Shown here in pieces: positions 7,400 to 13,374 of a stretch of DNA of 20,744 nt; the first letter of the stretch is position 1; each line of letters starts with the position of its first letter. Both the position numbers and the translations under genes were made by a program. Source of the stretch: Nitrospinaceae bacterium (GTDB taxonomy: Bacteria; Nitrospinota; Nitrospinia; Nitrospinales; VA-1); contig JAJDBI010000223.1 in assembly GCA_029261435.1 (NCBI GenBank), positions 1 to 20,744 on the forward strand, in the 5' to 3' direction. The notes under the pieces are model-generated. The model had not been told where the DNA came from, searched no databases, and saw only the letters and a list, made by a program, of their open reading frames with translations.

Positions 7400-7711
7400 A
7401 TGAATGAACTAGAAATAACTACAAAAATAGGTCGGCGAAATCCTGTCAACGGGTCTGCCAAAGGAAAAAACAAGCCGGTATCCAGCGGCAAACCTTCCTC
7501 TGCAAACATTGATAAGGTTACGCTTTCTGAGCCTTCCAAGGCTCAAGCCTCAGCCAGCACCAGCAAGACCATCGCTAGTGAAATTCGCCATGAACTGGTG
7601 AACAAGTTTCGCGATGTCTTGCAAAATGGCTCTTATGAGGTGAAAGCAAATGAGATCGCCGACAAAATAGTTCAAAAAATCCGGGAAAATAAAAACCGCC
7701 TGGTTCTATAA
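7400..7711 (+). CDS. flgM: FlgM-like anti-sigma-28 factor
   Basis: A 103-residue protein with a low-complexity, Ser/Lys/Gly-rich N-terminal half, expected to be disordered, and a helical C-terminal half. IDKVTLSEPSKAQ near residue 38 resembles the FlgM block D-x-V-x-L-S. EIRHELVNKFRDVLQNGSY followed by EVKANEIADKIVQKIREN matches the sigma-binding FlgM core (I-x-x-G-x-Y-x-V-x-x-x-x-I-A-x-x-L). FlgM holds sigma-28 inactive until the hook is finished and FlgM is exported. It lies 10 bases after flagellin with no clear Shine-Dalgarno sequence (an A-rich spacer), so translation may depend on readthrough from flagellin. Placing flgM directly behind flagellin, rather than with flgN/flgA, is unusual. 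Confidence 0.72.
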   Translation: MNELEITTKIGRRNPVNGSAKGKNKPVSSGKPSSANIDKVTLSEPSKAQASASTSKTIASEIRHELVNKFRDVLQNGSYEVKANEIADKIVQKIRENKNRLVL

Positions 7712-7723
7712 AGTTTTTTGAAC

Positions 7724-7744
7724 AAAAAGAGTGCCTTTTGGCTC
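7724..7744 (-). terminator. candidate rho-independent terminator of the LRR gene
   Basis: On the minus strand GAGCC, an AAAA loop and GGCaCTC (one bulged base) form a stem at 7729-7744, followed by five T (complement of 7724-7728). The stem begins in the stop codon of the leucine-rich-repeat gene. It is short and bulged, so strength is uncertain. The flgM-like gene ends 13 bases from it on the other strand. Confidence 0.4.
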
Positions 7745-8285
7745 AAGCTGTTTTCAGCGAAGATAGGTTTGGGAACTGCACGCTTGATTTAAGCTTGTCC
7801 TCCCAGGCCTTTCCCAGTCTGTTTGACCTCAGGTCAAGATATTCCAGCTTTACCATTTTTCCAGACCCTGCCAAAATTTCCATTCCCTTCCGAGAAATTT
7901 GATTACTTCTCAAATCCAGTTTGCGGATATTGTCCAACTTATCAGATGACAACAGCGCGTCTAATCCCTCATCACCCAATTGATTTTTTCTTAGGTCAAG
8001 ATCTTCTACATTTTCCAGGCCTGGATACTGACTCAAAAAAGCCGTTTCAAACCAAGTCAAGTCGAGATCGACCAACCGTAATACTTTTGGATTGAGCAAT
8101 AAACGAGCTCGCACAAATTTATCAAATAATGTCAGACTTCTAGTGCGCGTTCCAAATAAATTTGTATCAATAGCAGCATTGATATCATCAATGTTTCCTT
8201 TAGTGCTATAAAAAATATTCAGGAGCATCTCTTTATTTAACTCGTCCTGATTCAACTCATCCTGGTTCAATTCATCTGAACTCAT
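7743..8285 (-). CDS. small leucine-rich-repeat protein
   Basis: A 180-residue cytosolic protein with no signal peptide or membrane segment. Residues 4-18 are three tandem copies of DELNQ/DELNQ/DELNK. A helical region follows to about residue 70, then three to four leucine-rich repeats of ribonuclease-inhibitor type, recognisable by VEDLDLRKNQLGDEGL, IRKLDLRSNQISRKGM and LEYLDLRSNRLGKA, spaced about 26-28 residues apart. Such repeats form protein-binding surfaces; no partner can be named. The start is supported by AGGA 8 bases before the ATG. The gene stands alone, in opposite orientation to its flagellar and DUF1538 neighbours. Its family assignment beyond the LRR fold is unknown. Confidence 0.72.
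   Translation of the reverse strand: MSSDELNQDELNQDELNKEMLLNIFYSTKGNIDDINAAIDTNLFGTRTRSLTLFDKFVRARLLLNPKVLRLVDLDLTWFETAFLSQYPGLENVEDLDLRKNQLGDEGLDALLSSDKLDNIRKLDLRSNQISRKGMEILAGSGKMVKLEYLDLRSNRLGKAWEDKLKSSVQFPNLSSLKTA
8232..8276 (-). repeat. three tandem 15-bp units in the LRR gene
   Basis: Minus-strand units encode DELNQ, DELNQ and DELNK. The first two differ at 2 of 15 bases and the third is more diverged. The array is in frame, so a unit could be gained or lost without breaking the gene. Confidence 0.75.
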
Positions 8286-8356
8286 ATTTATTCCTGCTTT
8301 CTTGAAATTTAGAATATTAATTGAATAGGTATATTAACTGATTTTTCATATATTTT

Positions 8357-8365
8357 TGTTATACT
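8357..8365 (+). promoter_or_regulatory. candidate extended -10 promoter of the DUF1538 operon
   Basis: TGTTATACT fits the extended -10 pattern TGnTATAAT with one mismatch, in AT-rich DNA, with no good -35 hexamer upstream. It would give a leader of about 110 bases. Positions 8286-8484 hold nothing else recognisable. Confidence 0.3.
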
Positions 8366-8484
8366 TTAGCAAGAAAGCTCGCCCGTTTGAGCAACTCAGT
8401 ATTTCTATCTATACGATCAATTTTTTCCGGTAGCAAATGTGATGAATTATTACTATTACACAACTCAACCAATTTCCTGACCCA

Positions 8485-9234
8485 GTGCATACCGCTAAAT
8501 TCCTATTCTCAAAAATATTTTCGGCTTTTATGGATGTGTTTCCCATTATAGTCGTTATCGCTTTTTTTCAGCTTGCCATTATTCAAAAACCATTTCCAGA
8601 ATTGGGACAAACTCTTTTCGGAATCGTGCTGGTCGTCATAGGACTTTTTATATTCATATTAGGCTTGGAAAGTGCTCTCTTTCCCATTGGCGAAAAAATG
8701 GCCAATGAATTTGCTTTAAAAGGTAATCCATGGTGGATTATTTTTTTCGGATTTGCTTTAGGGTTTTCCACCACCATTGCCGAACCGGCTTTGACCGTTA
8801 TAGCTAGTAAGGCTGGGAATCTTGCCGCCGGAGCTGGTGCTATTGCAAACGATAAAGACGCAGTGGCCAGCTTTGTTCTTGGACTACGTTTTACTGTCGC
8901 CTTTTCTGTCGGATTGGCCATCGCCATTGGTGTAGTTCGAATTCTTAAGGGTTGGCCTTTAATCTGGTTCATCATGGGTGGCTACGGCCTCATCGTCATC
9001 ACTACATTTTTTGCTCCAAAAGAGATTATTGGTATTGCCTATGATTCTGGCGGAATAACAACTTCAACCATCACCGTCCCATTAGTCACCGCCCTGGGTG
9101 TCGGGCTGGCCACATCCATAAGGGGACGCAATCCTATGCTCGATGGTTTTGGGCTGATTGCTTTGGCTAGCCTCAGTCCCATTGTATTTGTTCTGGGTTA
9201 TGGGATTTTTATTTATGGAGTTGGGAGCTTATGA
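8485..9234 (+). CDS. DUF1538 membrane protein, first of pair (UmpA/UmpB-like)
   Basis: A 249-residue integral membrane protein with about seven hydrophobic segments (about 18-34, 41-63, 84-103, 128-152, 157-176, 187-210, 222-245). DUF1538 hallmarks are GFSTTIAEPAL (93-103), YDSGGITTSTITVPL (186-200) and DGFGLIA (220-226). From memory of the literature, a DUF1538 pair called UmpAB in Halomonas acts as a two-component Na+(Li+,K+)/H+ antiporter; the same role here is inference. The start is a GTG without a clear Shine-Dalgarno sequence. The paralogous neighbour has a similar N-terminal stretch, which supports GTG over the ATG at 8530, which would leave almost nothing before the first helix. It overlaps the next gene by 4 bases (ATGA). 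Confidence 0.8.
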   Translation: MHTAKFLFSKIFSAFMDVFPIIVVIAFFQLAIIQKPFPELGQTLFGIVLVVIGLFIFILGLESALFPIGEKMANEFALKGNPWWIIFFGFALGFSTTIAEPALTVIASKAGNLAAGAGAIANDKDAVASFVLGLRFTVAFSVGLAIAIGVVRILKGWPLIWFIMGGYGLIVITTFFAPKEIIGIAYDSGGITTSTITVPLVTALGVGLATSIRGRNPMLDGFGLIALASLSPIVFVLGYGIFIYGVGSL

Positions 9235-10040
9235 GTTCCGATATCCTTGATTTACTGGGAAACGCACTGAGCGGAACATTACTGGATATTCTTCCAATAA
9301 TTCTTGTATTGGGTTTCTTTCAGATTGTTGCCATCCGTAAAGTCATTCCGCACTTGAAACAAAAGTTAGTCGGGCTGATTCTTGTTGTTCTCGGGCTGGG
9401 AATTTTTATCGTTGGCTTGGAGCAATGTGTGTTCCCAATTGGCACACAAATGGCTCACCAGTTAACCGACCTTCTCTTTCTTGCTGGCAATGATTCTGCC
9501 AAAGCAGAAGTCCTGAAAAACTCCGCAAATATAGCGCCAGGAGTTTATCTTTGGACTTATATATTTGCTTTTTTGATTGGTTTTTCTACAACCCTTGCAG
9601 AACCGGCATTAATAGCTGTAGCGTATAAAGCTCGCGACATTACAACCGGTGCTATTTCTGCCTGGGGTTTACGTATATCTGTTGCACTCGGTGTCGCTGG
9701 AGGGGTGACACTAGGAGTTTATCGCATCGTGACTGGAAGTCCTTTACATTATTATATTGTTACCGGATACGCCCTTTTACTTATCCAGACATGGTTTGCC
9801 CCTAAACAGATTATTCCACTCGCTTATGATTCGGGGGGTGTTACCACCTCAACCGTAACAGTACCGTTGATCGCTGCATTAGGGATCGGATTAGCCTCAA
9901 ATGTTCCCGGGCGTTCCCCTTTAATAGACGGCTTCGGACTGATCGCATTCGCCTCCCTTTTCCCTATGTTCACTGTAATGGCATATGCTATGATCACCGA
10001 AAAACGGACGAAACGTAAAGAGATTGATGAACTATCCTGA
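9231..10040 (+). CDS. DUF1538 membrane protein, second of pair (UmpA/UmpB-like)
   Basis: A 269-residue paralogue of the preceding protein with the same order of motifs: GFSTTLAEPAL (117-127), YDSGGVTTSTVTVPL (199-213) and DGFGLIA (233-239), and a matching first helix (LLDILPIILVLGFFQ). It differs by a longer hydrophilic loop at about 78-106 (LAGNDSAKAEVLKNSANI) and a charged cytosolic-looking tail (TEKRTKRKEIDELS). Conserved Glu, Asp and Thr residues in the shared motifs are candidates for cation or proton binding. The ATGA overlap implies coupled synthesis and probably a 1:1 heteromeric complex. Its stop codon is part of the TGAGGAG ribosome-binding site of the P-II-like gene. Confidence 0.82.
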   Translation: MSSDILDLLGNALSGTLLDILPIILVLGFFQIVAIRKVIPHLKQKLVGLILVVLGLGIFIVGLEQCVFPIGTQMAHQLTDLLFLAGNDSAKAEVLKNSANIAPGVYLWTYIFAFLIGFSTTLAEPALIAVAYKARDITTGAISAWGLRISVALGVAGGVTLGVYRIVTGSPLHYYIVTGYALLLIQTWFAPKQIIPLAYDSGGVTTSTVTVPLIAALGIGLASNVPGRSPLIDGFGLIAFASLFPMFTVMAYAMITEKRTKRKEIDELS

Positions 10041-10054
10041 GGAGTTAAAAGCTC

Positions 10055-10402
10055 ATGCGTTTTAAAGTAATATTGGCAATGGTAAATGAGAAGTATCAAG
10101 ACGATGTTATCGAGTCCGCAAAGACTGCTGGTGCTACCGGGGTCACTATTCTTAATGCCCGGGGTGAAGGCATTCACTCGCAGAAATCATTTTTGGGACT
10201 GACCATGGAATCTCAAAAGGATATGCTCCTTTTCCTGGTTGAAGATTTTATTACCGATAATATTATGGAGGCTATATATAGCGCCGGGCATTTGAGTGAG
10301 CACGGCAATGGTATTGTATTCAGTCTGAATGTAGATAGGGCTATAGGACTGGAAAGCCAGATGCCCACAATGGAAAAAGACGCAAAAGATCGTTATTTTT
10401 AA
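10055..10402 (+). CDS. P-II-like signalling protein (GlnB-like fold)
   Basis: A 115-residue cytosolic protein of the P-II/GlnB-like superfamily, whose members are trimers that bind adenine nucleotides or other small ligands and act on transporters. Visible features: the first strand FKVILAMVNEKY, the GATGVTILNARGEG turn (26-39), a T-loop-like stretch HSQKSFLGLTMESQKDM (41-57) and a C-terminal strand GNGIVFSLNVDRAIGL. The uridylylation tyrosine context of true GlnB is absent, so this is a diverged P-II-like protein rather than the nitrogen regulator. TGAGGAG lies 10 bases before the ATG. Its place directly behind the DUF1538 pair suggests it gates that transporter, as GlnK gates AmtB; this is inference. 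Confidence 0.78.
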   Translation: MRFKVILAMVNEKYQDDVIESAKTAGATGVTILNARGEGIHSQKSFLGLTMESQKDMLLFLVEDFITDNIMEAIYSAGHLSEHGNGIVFSLNVDRAIGLESQMPTMEKDAKDRYF

Positions 10403-10420
10403 TTAGCTGAGGAGAGAAGA

Positions 10421-10810
10421 ATGGTCAACATTCAAAAAGTCCGTGACGTCATGATGTCAAATTTCACCAAAGTTGATGGAGTCATGAAAGTTTCTGATGC
10501 CTTGAATATGATGAGAGAGAAAAAAATCAATGCACTTTTGGTTGAGCCAAGGGATGAGAATGACGTTTACGGTATCATGACGCTGAAAGATATTGCTAGA
10601 AAAGTAATAGGGCAAAGCAGAAAACTTCATGAATCCCATGTCTACGAGATTATGTCGAAGCCGGTTTTGTCGATCAATTCAGACATGCCTATTCCTTATG
10701 CAGCCCGATTTCTGACCAACTTCAATGTTTCCTACGCAATGGTTATTGAAAGTAATGAAGTAACAGGAATGGTCTCACTCAATGGGATGGTGAGCGGTTG
10801 GAAAGACTGA
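10421..10810 (+). CDS. two-CBS-domain protein
   Basis: A 129-residue protein consisting of a single CBS pair (Bateman module). CBS1 runs about 5-65 (VRDVMMSNFTKVDGVMKVSDAL, GIMTLKDIARKV) and CBS2 about 70-127 (VYEIMSKPVLSINSDM, GMVSLNGMVSGW). Bateman modules bind AMP, ADP, ATP or other adenosyl ligands and report energy state or ionic strength. TGAGGAG lies 6 bases before the ATG, the same signal as in front of the P-II-like gene. It is the fourth and last gene of the DUF1538 operon; the next gene is convergent, 8 bases away. A role as second regulatory subunit is inferred from position only. Confidence 0.83.
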   Translation: MVNIQKVRDVMMSNFTKVDGVMKVSDALNMMREKKINALLVEPRDENDVYGIMTLKDIARKVIGQSRKLHESHVYEIMSKPVLSINSDMPIPYAARFLTNFNVSYAMVIESNEVTGMVSLNGMVSGWKD

Positions 10811-10818
10811 TTCTTCCC

Positions 10819-11367
10819 TCAACCTTTTTTCAGAGAGGTCCCCGCACGGCTGTCCCAGATAACTGTGTCAGGACTTGATACATGCCCTGCTTCAGCGCGC
10901 CAATGATCAAACCCTGCCTGAACATTTAATATTTTAACGCACTCGTTCATACCCCCTGCCCCGCCAATATGAGAATAAATTTTTCGCAGATCACCTATAT
11001 AGCTTCCCTGTTCTGATTTATATCTATCTTGAGCTTCGGCAATATTAGCCAGAGTGGCTTCGGCCATGGCGTTGTGATTAAAAATATCTTTTTTCAAGCT
11101 GTTGTAATCCACAAGAAAGTTGACATAGGACCAGCCGACAAATGGAACTAGCGCCAGGATCAATAATGTTTTTTTCCAAATCTTATGATCGAATAGAATA
11201 CCAGGAATCATAAGGGTTAAAGCCAACCATAAGGCATATTGAGAAATCTGATCAAAAATACCCAAGGGCGGAATTTTCTCCCCACAGGATGTTTGACCTA
11301 AAACAACACCCGGCACTGAAAGCAGGATCAGTACCCATAAAATTATTTGATTTGTTTTATTACTCAT
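10819..11367 (-). CDS. membrane protein with pilin-like C-terminal domain, function unknown
   Basis: A 182-residue protein with three hydrophobic segments (about 8-25, 42-60, 67-90); the first may be a signal peptide or anchor. The C-terminal part resembles the globular start of type IV pilins and pseudopilins: MAEATLANIAEAQDRYKSEQ followed by GSYIGDLRKI, then two Cys overall (28 and 143) and a short strand-rich tail (FDHWRAEAGH, DTVIWDSRAG). Unlike real pilins there is no prepilin peptidase site (G-FTLIE) and the helix in front is not the usual N-terminal one. No clear Shine-Dalgarno sequence is seen. No pilus assembly genes are nearby. I do not recognise the family; the pilin resemblance is by eye. 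Confidence 0.55.
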   Translation of the reverse strand: MSNKTNQIILWVLILLSVPGVVLGQTSCGEKIPPLGIFDQISQYALWLALTLMIPGILFDHKIWKKTLLILALVPFVGWSYVNFLVDYNSLKKDIFNHNAMAEATLANIAEAQDRYKSEQGSYIGDLRKIYSHIGGAGGMNECVKILNVQAGFDHWRAEAGHVSSPDTVIWDSRAGTSLKKG

Positions 11368-11491
11368 CAGATCATAAGTTCAGCTATATTGAATGTTCAA
11401 CCAAGTAATGCGATTGTTGGGTTGTATCAAATTAAAGCCATGAATTCTAGCAACAATTTCACCAGCCGCCTTATTTTCATCAAATTAGGGC

Positions 11492-11520
11492 TTCACAGAA
11501 TAATTCGGCTACGCTAGTAT
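11492..11520 (+). promoter_or_regulatory. candidate sigma-70 promoter of the Lcl-domain gene
   Basis: TTCACA (11492-11497) and TAGTAT (11515-11520) are separated by exactly 17 bases (5/6 and 4/6 consensus matches). A start near 11527 leaves a leader of about 50 bases. The rest of 11368-11577 shows no gene; it must also contain the start region of the divergent membrane protein gene. Confidence 0.4.
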
Positions 11521-11577
11521 TTACATTTCCGCTTTTTATGAGTATTCACTAATTGAGAGTTTTTGGAGCTTTTGCAA

Positions 11578-12003
11578 ATGAATGAAACCATCAGGTTTGA
11601 AGATAAAGGGGATGGAACGATACTGGACAATAGTTCTGGTTTAGTCTGGTCCAAAGAAGATTCCTGGCCAGTGGCTCAGGATTGGTTAACATTCCAGGAA
11701 GCGCTGCTATTCGTCGATGAGATGAACAAGAAAGACTATCTCGGATACCACGACTGGCGTATTCCTGAGAGAGAAGAAATCGAAAAGATTTTCATTCCAG
11801 AGAGCACCATTATTGGCCGATCCAATAGTGAAGTGCACCTTGACCCGCTTTTCGCAGCGGGTGGGGGAAATGCATCATGGTGTCTGCCCTTTGACCAACA
11901 GGCGGCTTTCTATTTTTCCTATTCATCCGGCAACGCACAACAATTCGATCAAGACTATTCCCAGGGCTATGTTCGTTTGGTTAGGCTTTACCCTGATGAT
12001 TAA
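11578..12003 (+). CDS. stand-alone Lcl/DUF1566 domain protein
   Basis: A 141-residue protein made almost entirely of one Lcl C-terminal (DUF1566-type) domain. Typical blocks are RFEDKGDGTILDNSSGLVW near the N-terminus, A-L-F-V-D-E-M-N in the middle, the signature GYHDWRIPEREEIEKI (about 56-71) and a C-terminal SYSSGNAQQF...GYVRLVR strand. The domain is often found at the end of secreted or surface proteins, including the collagen-like Lcl adhesin of Legionella. Here there is no signal peptide, so it may be cytosolic. The ATG at 11578 is preceded by GGAG with 9-base spacing, better than the in-frame TTG at 11563. It converges on the next gene with a 4-base overlap. Function unknown. Confidence 0.7.
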   Translation: MNETIRFEDKGDGTILDNSSGLVWSKEDSWPVAQDWLTFQEALLFVDEMNKKDYLGYHDWRIPEREEIEKIFIPESTIIGRSNSEVHLDPLFAAGGGNASWCLPFDQQAAFYFSYSSGNAQQFDQDYSQGYVRLVRLYPDD

Positions 12004-12413
12004 GAAGCCACTCGCTTTCTGCAAGGCACAAGTTTAGGCATTTCCTTTGGTGATGCCACCATTTGACGAATTTCCACCTGGTCGGACTCATAAGCGATAG
12101 TGGCAATTTGATATCTGTCTGTATCCACTTCGCGTTGACTGCCTTGATACTGATCGAGAGCGGCCCCCAATGCATCCCATTCTAAATACAGTAAGAATTG
12201 CTCTTCCGAACTAGTCAGTCCAAGGTCAACGACCAAATCACTGAACTCCAACTGGATCATGTCGCTTACATGTTTACCCTGGCAATACTCCACAAAACCA
12301 ATTCCACCCCCCACAGGTTTTTGGCAGGTTAGTTTGGCAAAGTCAAAACTAACCAGACAGTCTTTTTCATCGAGGATGACTGTTATCTGAGCTGTTGTGT
12401 CTTTGCAGGGCAT
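12000..12413 (-). CDS. hypothetical protein, possibly a diverged IscU/NifU-like scaffold
   Basis: A 137-residue cytosolic protein with no family I can name firmly. The N-terminal half resembles an IscU/NifU N-terminal domain: MPCKDTTAQITV recalls the IscU CGDVMKLQI segment, with Cys3 and Asp5 in the same relative places; FDFAKLTCQKPVGGG recalls the FKTYGCGSAIAS segment with Cys30; FVEYCQGKHVSDM recalls the helix before the third IscU site, and a further Cys lies near the C-terminus (VPCRKR). If real, the third ligand is displaced and the domain is degenerate. It starts 2 bases after the nadC stop on the same strand and so is probably co-transcribed with nadC. Its stop codon overlaps that of the convergent Lcl-domain gene in a TTAA. 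Confidence 0.55.
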   Translation of the reverse strand: MPCKDTTAQITVILDEKDCLVSFDFAKLTCQKPVGGGIGFVEYCQGKHVSDMIQLEFSDLVVDLGLTSSEEQFLLYLEWDALGAALDQYQGSQREVDTDRYQIATIAYESDQVEIRQMVASPKEMPKLVPCRKRVAS

Positions 12414-12415
12414 CT

Positions 12416-13276
12416 TTATTTAGTTTCCAGAGAGTTAACGATATTCATACTTATATCAACTGCTGGGGCCGAATGAGTCAATGCACCTACCGATACATAG
12501 TCTGCCCCGGTTCTGGATATCTCTTCAAGACTTTCGAGCGTAACGCCACCACTGATTTCAACTTTTGCCCGACCATCGATCAACTTAACCGCGTCACGAA
12601 TCATATCAATGTTCATATTATCCAACATGATTATATCGACATTATTGTCCAATGCCTCTCGAACTTCATCGAGGTTTTGGGTTTCGACTTCAATTCTATT
12701 TTTATTGCCCAATGCTTCACGCACTTTTTCAACCGCCCGAAAAATACTCCCGGCAGATTTTATATGATTGTCTTTAATCATCACGGCATCATACAACCCG
12801 AACCTGTGATTCGTTCCGCCGCCACAGCACACAGCATATTTTTCAAAAACCCTTAGTCCGGGTGTTGTCTTACGTGTATCCAGAACAATTACCGGGTGAG
12901 CCTTATCGACATATTTTCGTGTAAGCGTTGTAATACCACTCAGCCATTGCAATATATTCAGTCCCGATCGCTCACCTTCAAGCATCTTCACACCATCACA
13001 GCGAAACTTAATGATCGTAGAACCTTTTTCCACAGAGTCCCCATCTTTAAAAGGTTCAGAGAGAAAAACGGTATCCGAATCCAGTTTCAGGAACAGGGTT
13101 TTGAAAATTTCCAACCCGGATAAGATCAATGAATCTTTAGCGATCAGTTCCGCTTCGCCGAGCTGTCCTGAAGAAATAATATTACGGGTTGTAATATCAC
13201 CGCTATGGATATCTTCTTCCAAGGCAGTGTTAATGAGTGACTCTATATCAGCAGTCATGAGTGGTTTATTAAGCAT
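12416..13276 (-). CDS. nadC: nicotinate-nucleotide pyrophosphorylase (quinolinate phosphoribosyltransferase)
   Basis: Cytosolic enzyme joining quinolinate and PRPP to nicotinate mononucleotide with loss of CO2, in de novo NAD synthesis. From the ATG at 13276 it is 286 residues, the usual length. Family blocks: EEDIHSGDITT (20-30), GERSGLNILQWLSGI (101-115), DTRKTTPGLRVFEKYAV (133-149), CGGGTNHRFGLYDAVMIKDNHI (151-172), IEVET, IMLDNM and VEISGGV. Lys and Arg in the DTRKTTPG and TNHR blocks bind substrates in known structures. A second ATG at 13258 is nearly as good; an in-frame TTG at 13327 is unlikely. nadA and nadB are not in the window. It is divergent from the amino-acid dehydrogenase gene across 98 bases. 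Confidence 0.93.
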   Translation of the reverse strand: MLNKPLMTADIESLINTALEEDIHSGDITTRNIISSGQLGEAELIAKDSLILSGLEIFKTLFLKLDSDTVFLSEPFKDGDSVEKGSTIIKFRCDGVKMLEGERSGLNILQWLSGITTLTRKYVDKAHPVIVLDTRKTTPGLRVFEKYAVCCGGGTNHRFGLYDAVMIKDNHIKSAGSIFRAVEKVREALGNKNRIEVETQNLDEVREALDNNVDIIMLDNMNIDMIRDAVKLIDGRAKVEISGGVTLESLEEISRTGADYVSVGALTHSAPAVDISMNIVNSLETK

Positions 13277-13314
13277 CGTTTTTATAGGGTTAAAATGGTA
13301 TACAACAATGGGTT

Positions 13315-13327
13315 TTGCCACAGGCAA
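13315..13327. promoter_or_regulatory. short palindrome between nadC and the dehydrogenase gene
   Basis: TTGCC-ACA-GGCAA is a perfect dyad with 5-base arms in the centre of the 98-base divergent intergenic region. Either arm could serve as a -35-like TTGCC. It may be a regulator site, but 13 bases of symmetry can occur by chance. Confidence 0.25.
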
Positions 13328-13374
13328 TTATTAAACAATCATTTTAACAACCTCAGTGCCAAGAAGAAACATTT

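Noticed and set aside
12395..12856. 153-codon open frame antisense to nadC
   Set aside because: nadC is unmistakable on the other strand and the frame has no recognisable motif.
13277..13327. TTG start extending nadC by 17 residues
   Set aside because: The extension has no ribosome-binding site and lies before the usual NadC N-terminus; it would also occupy most of the divergent promoter region.
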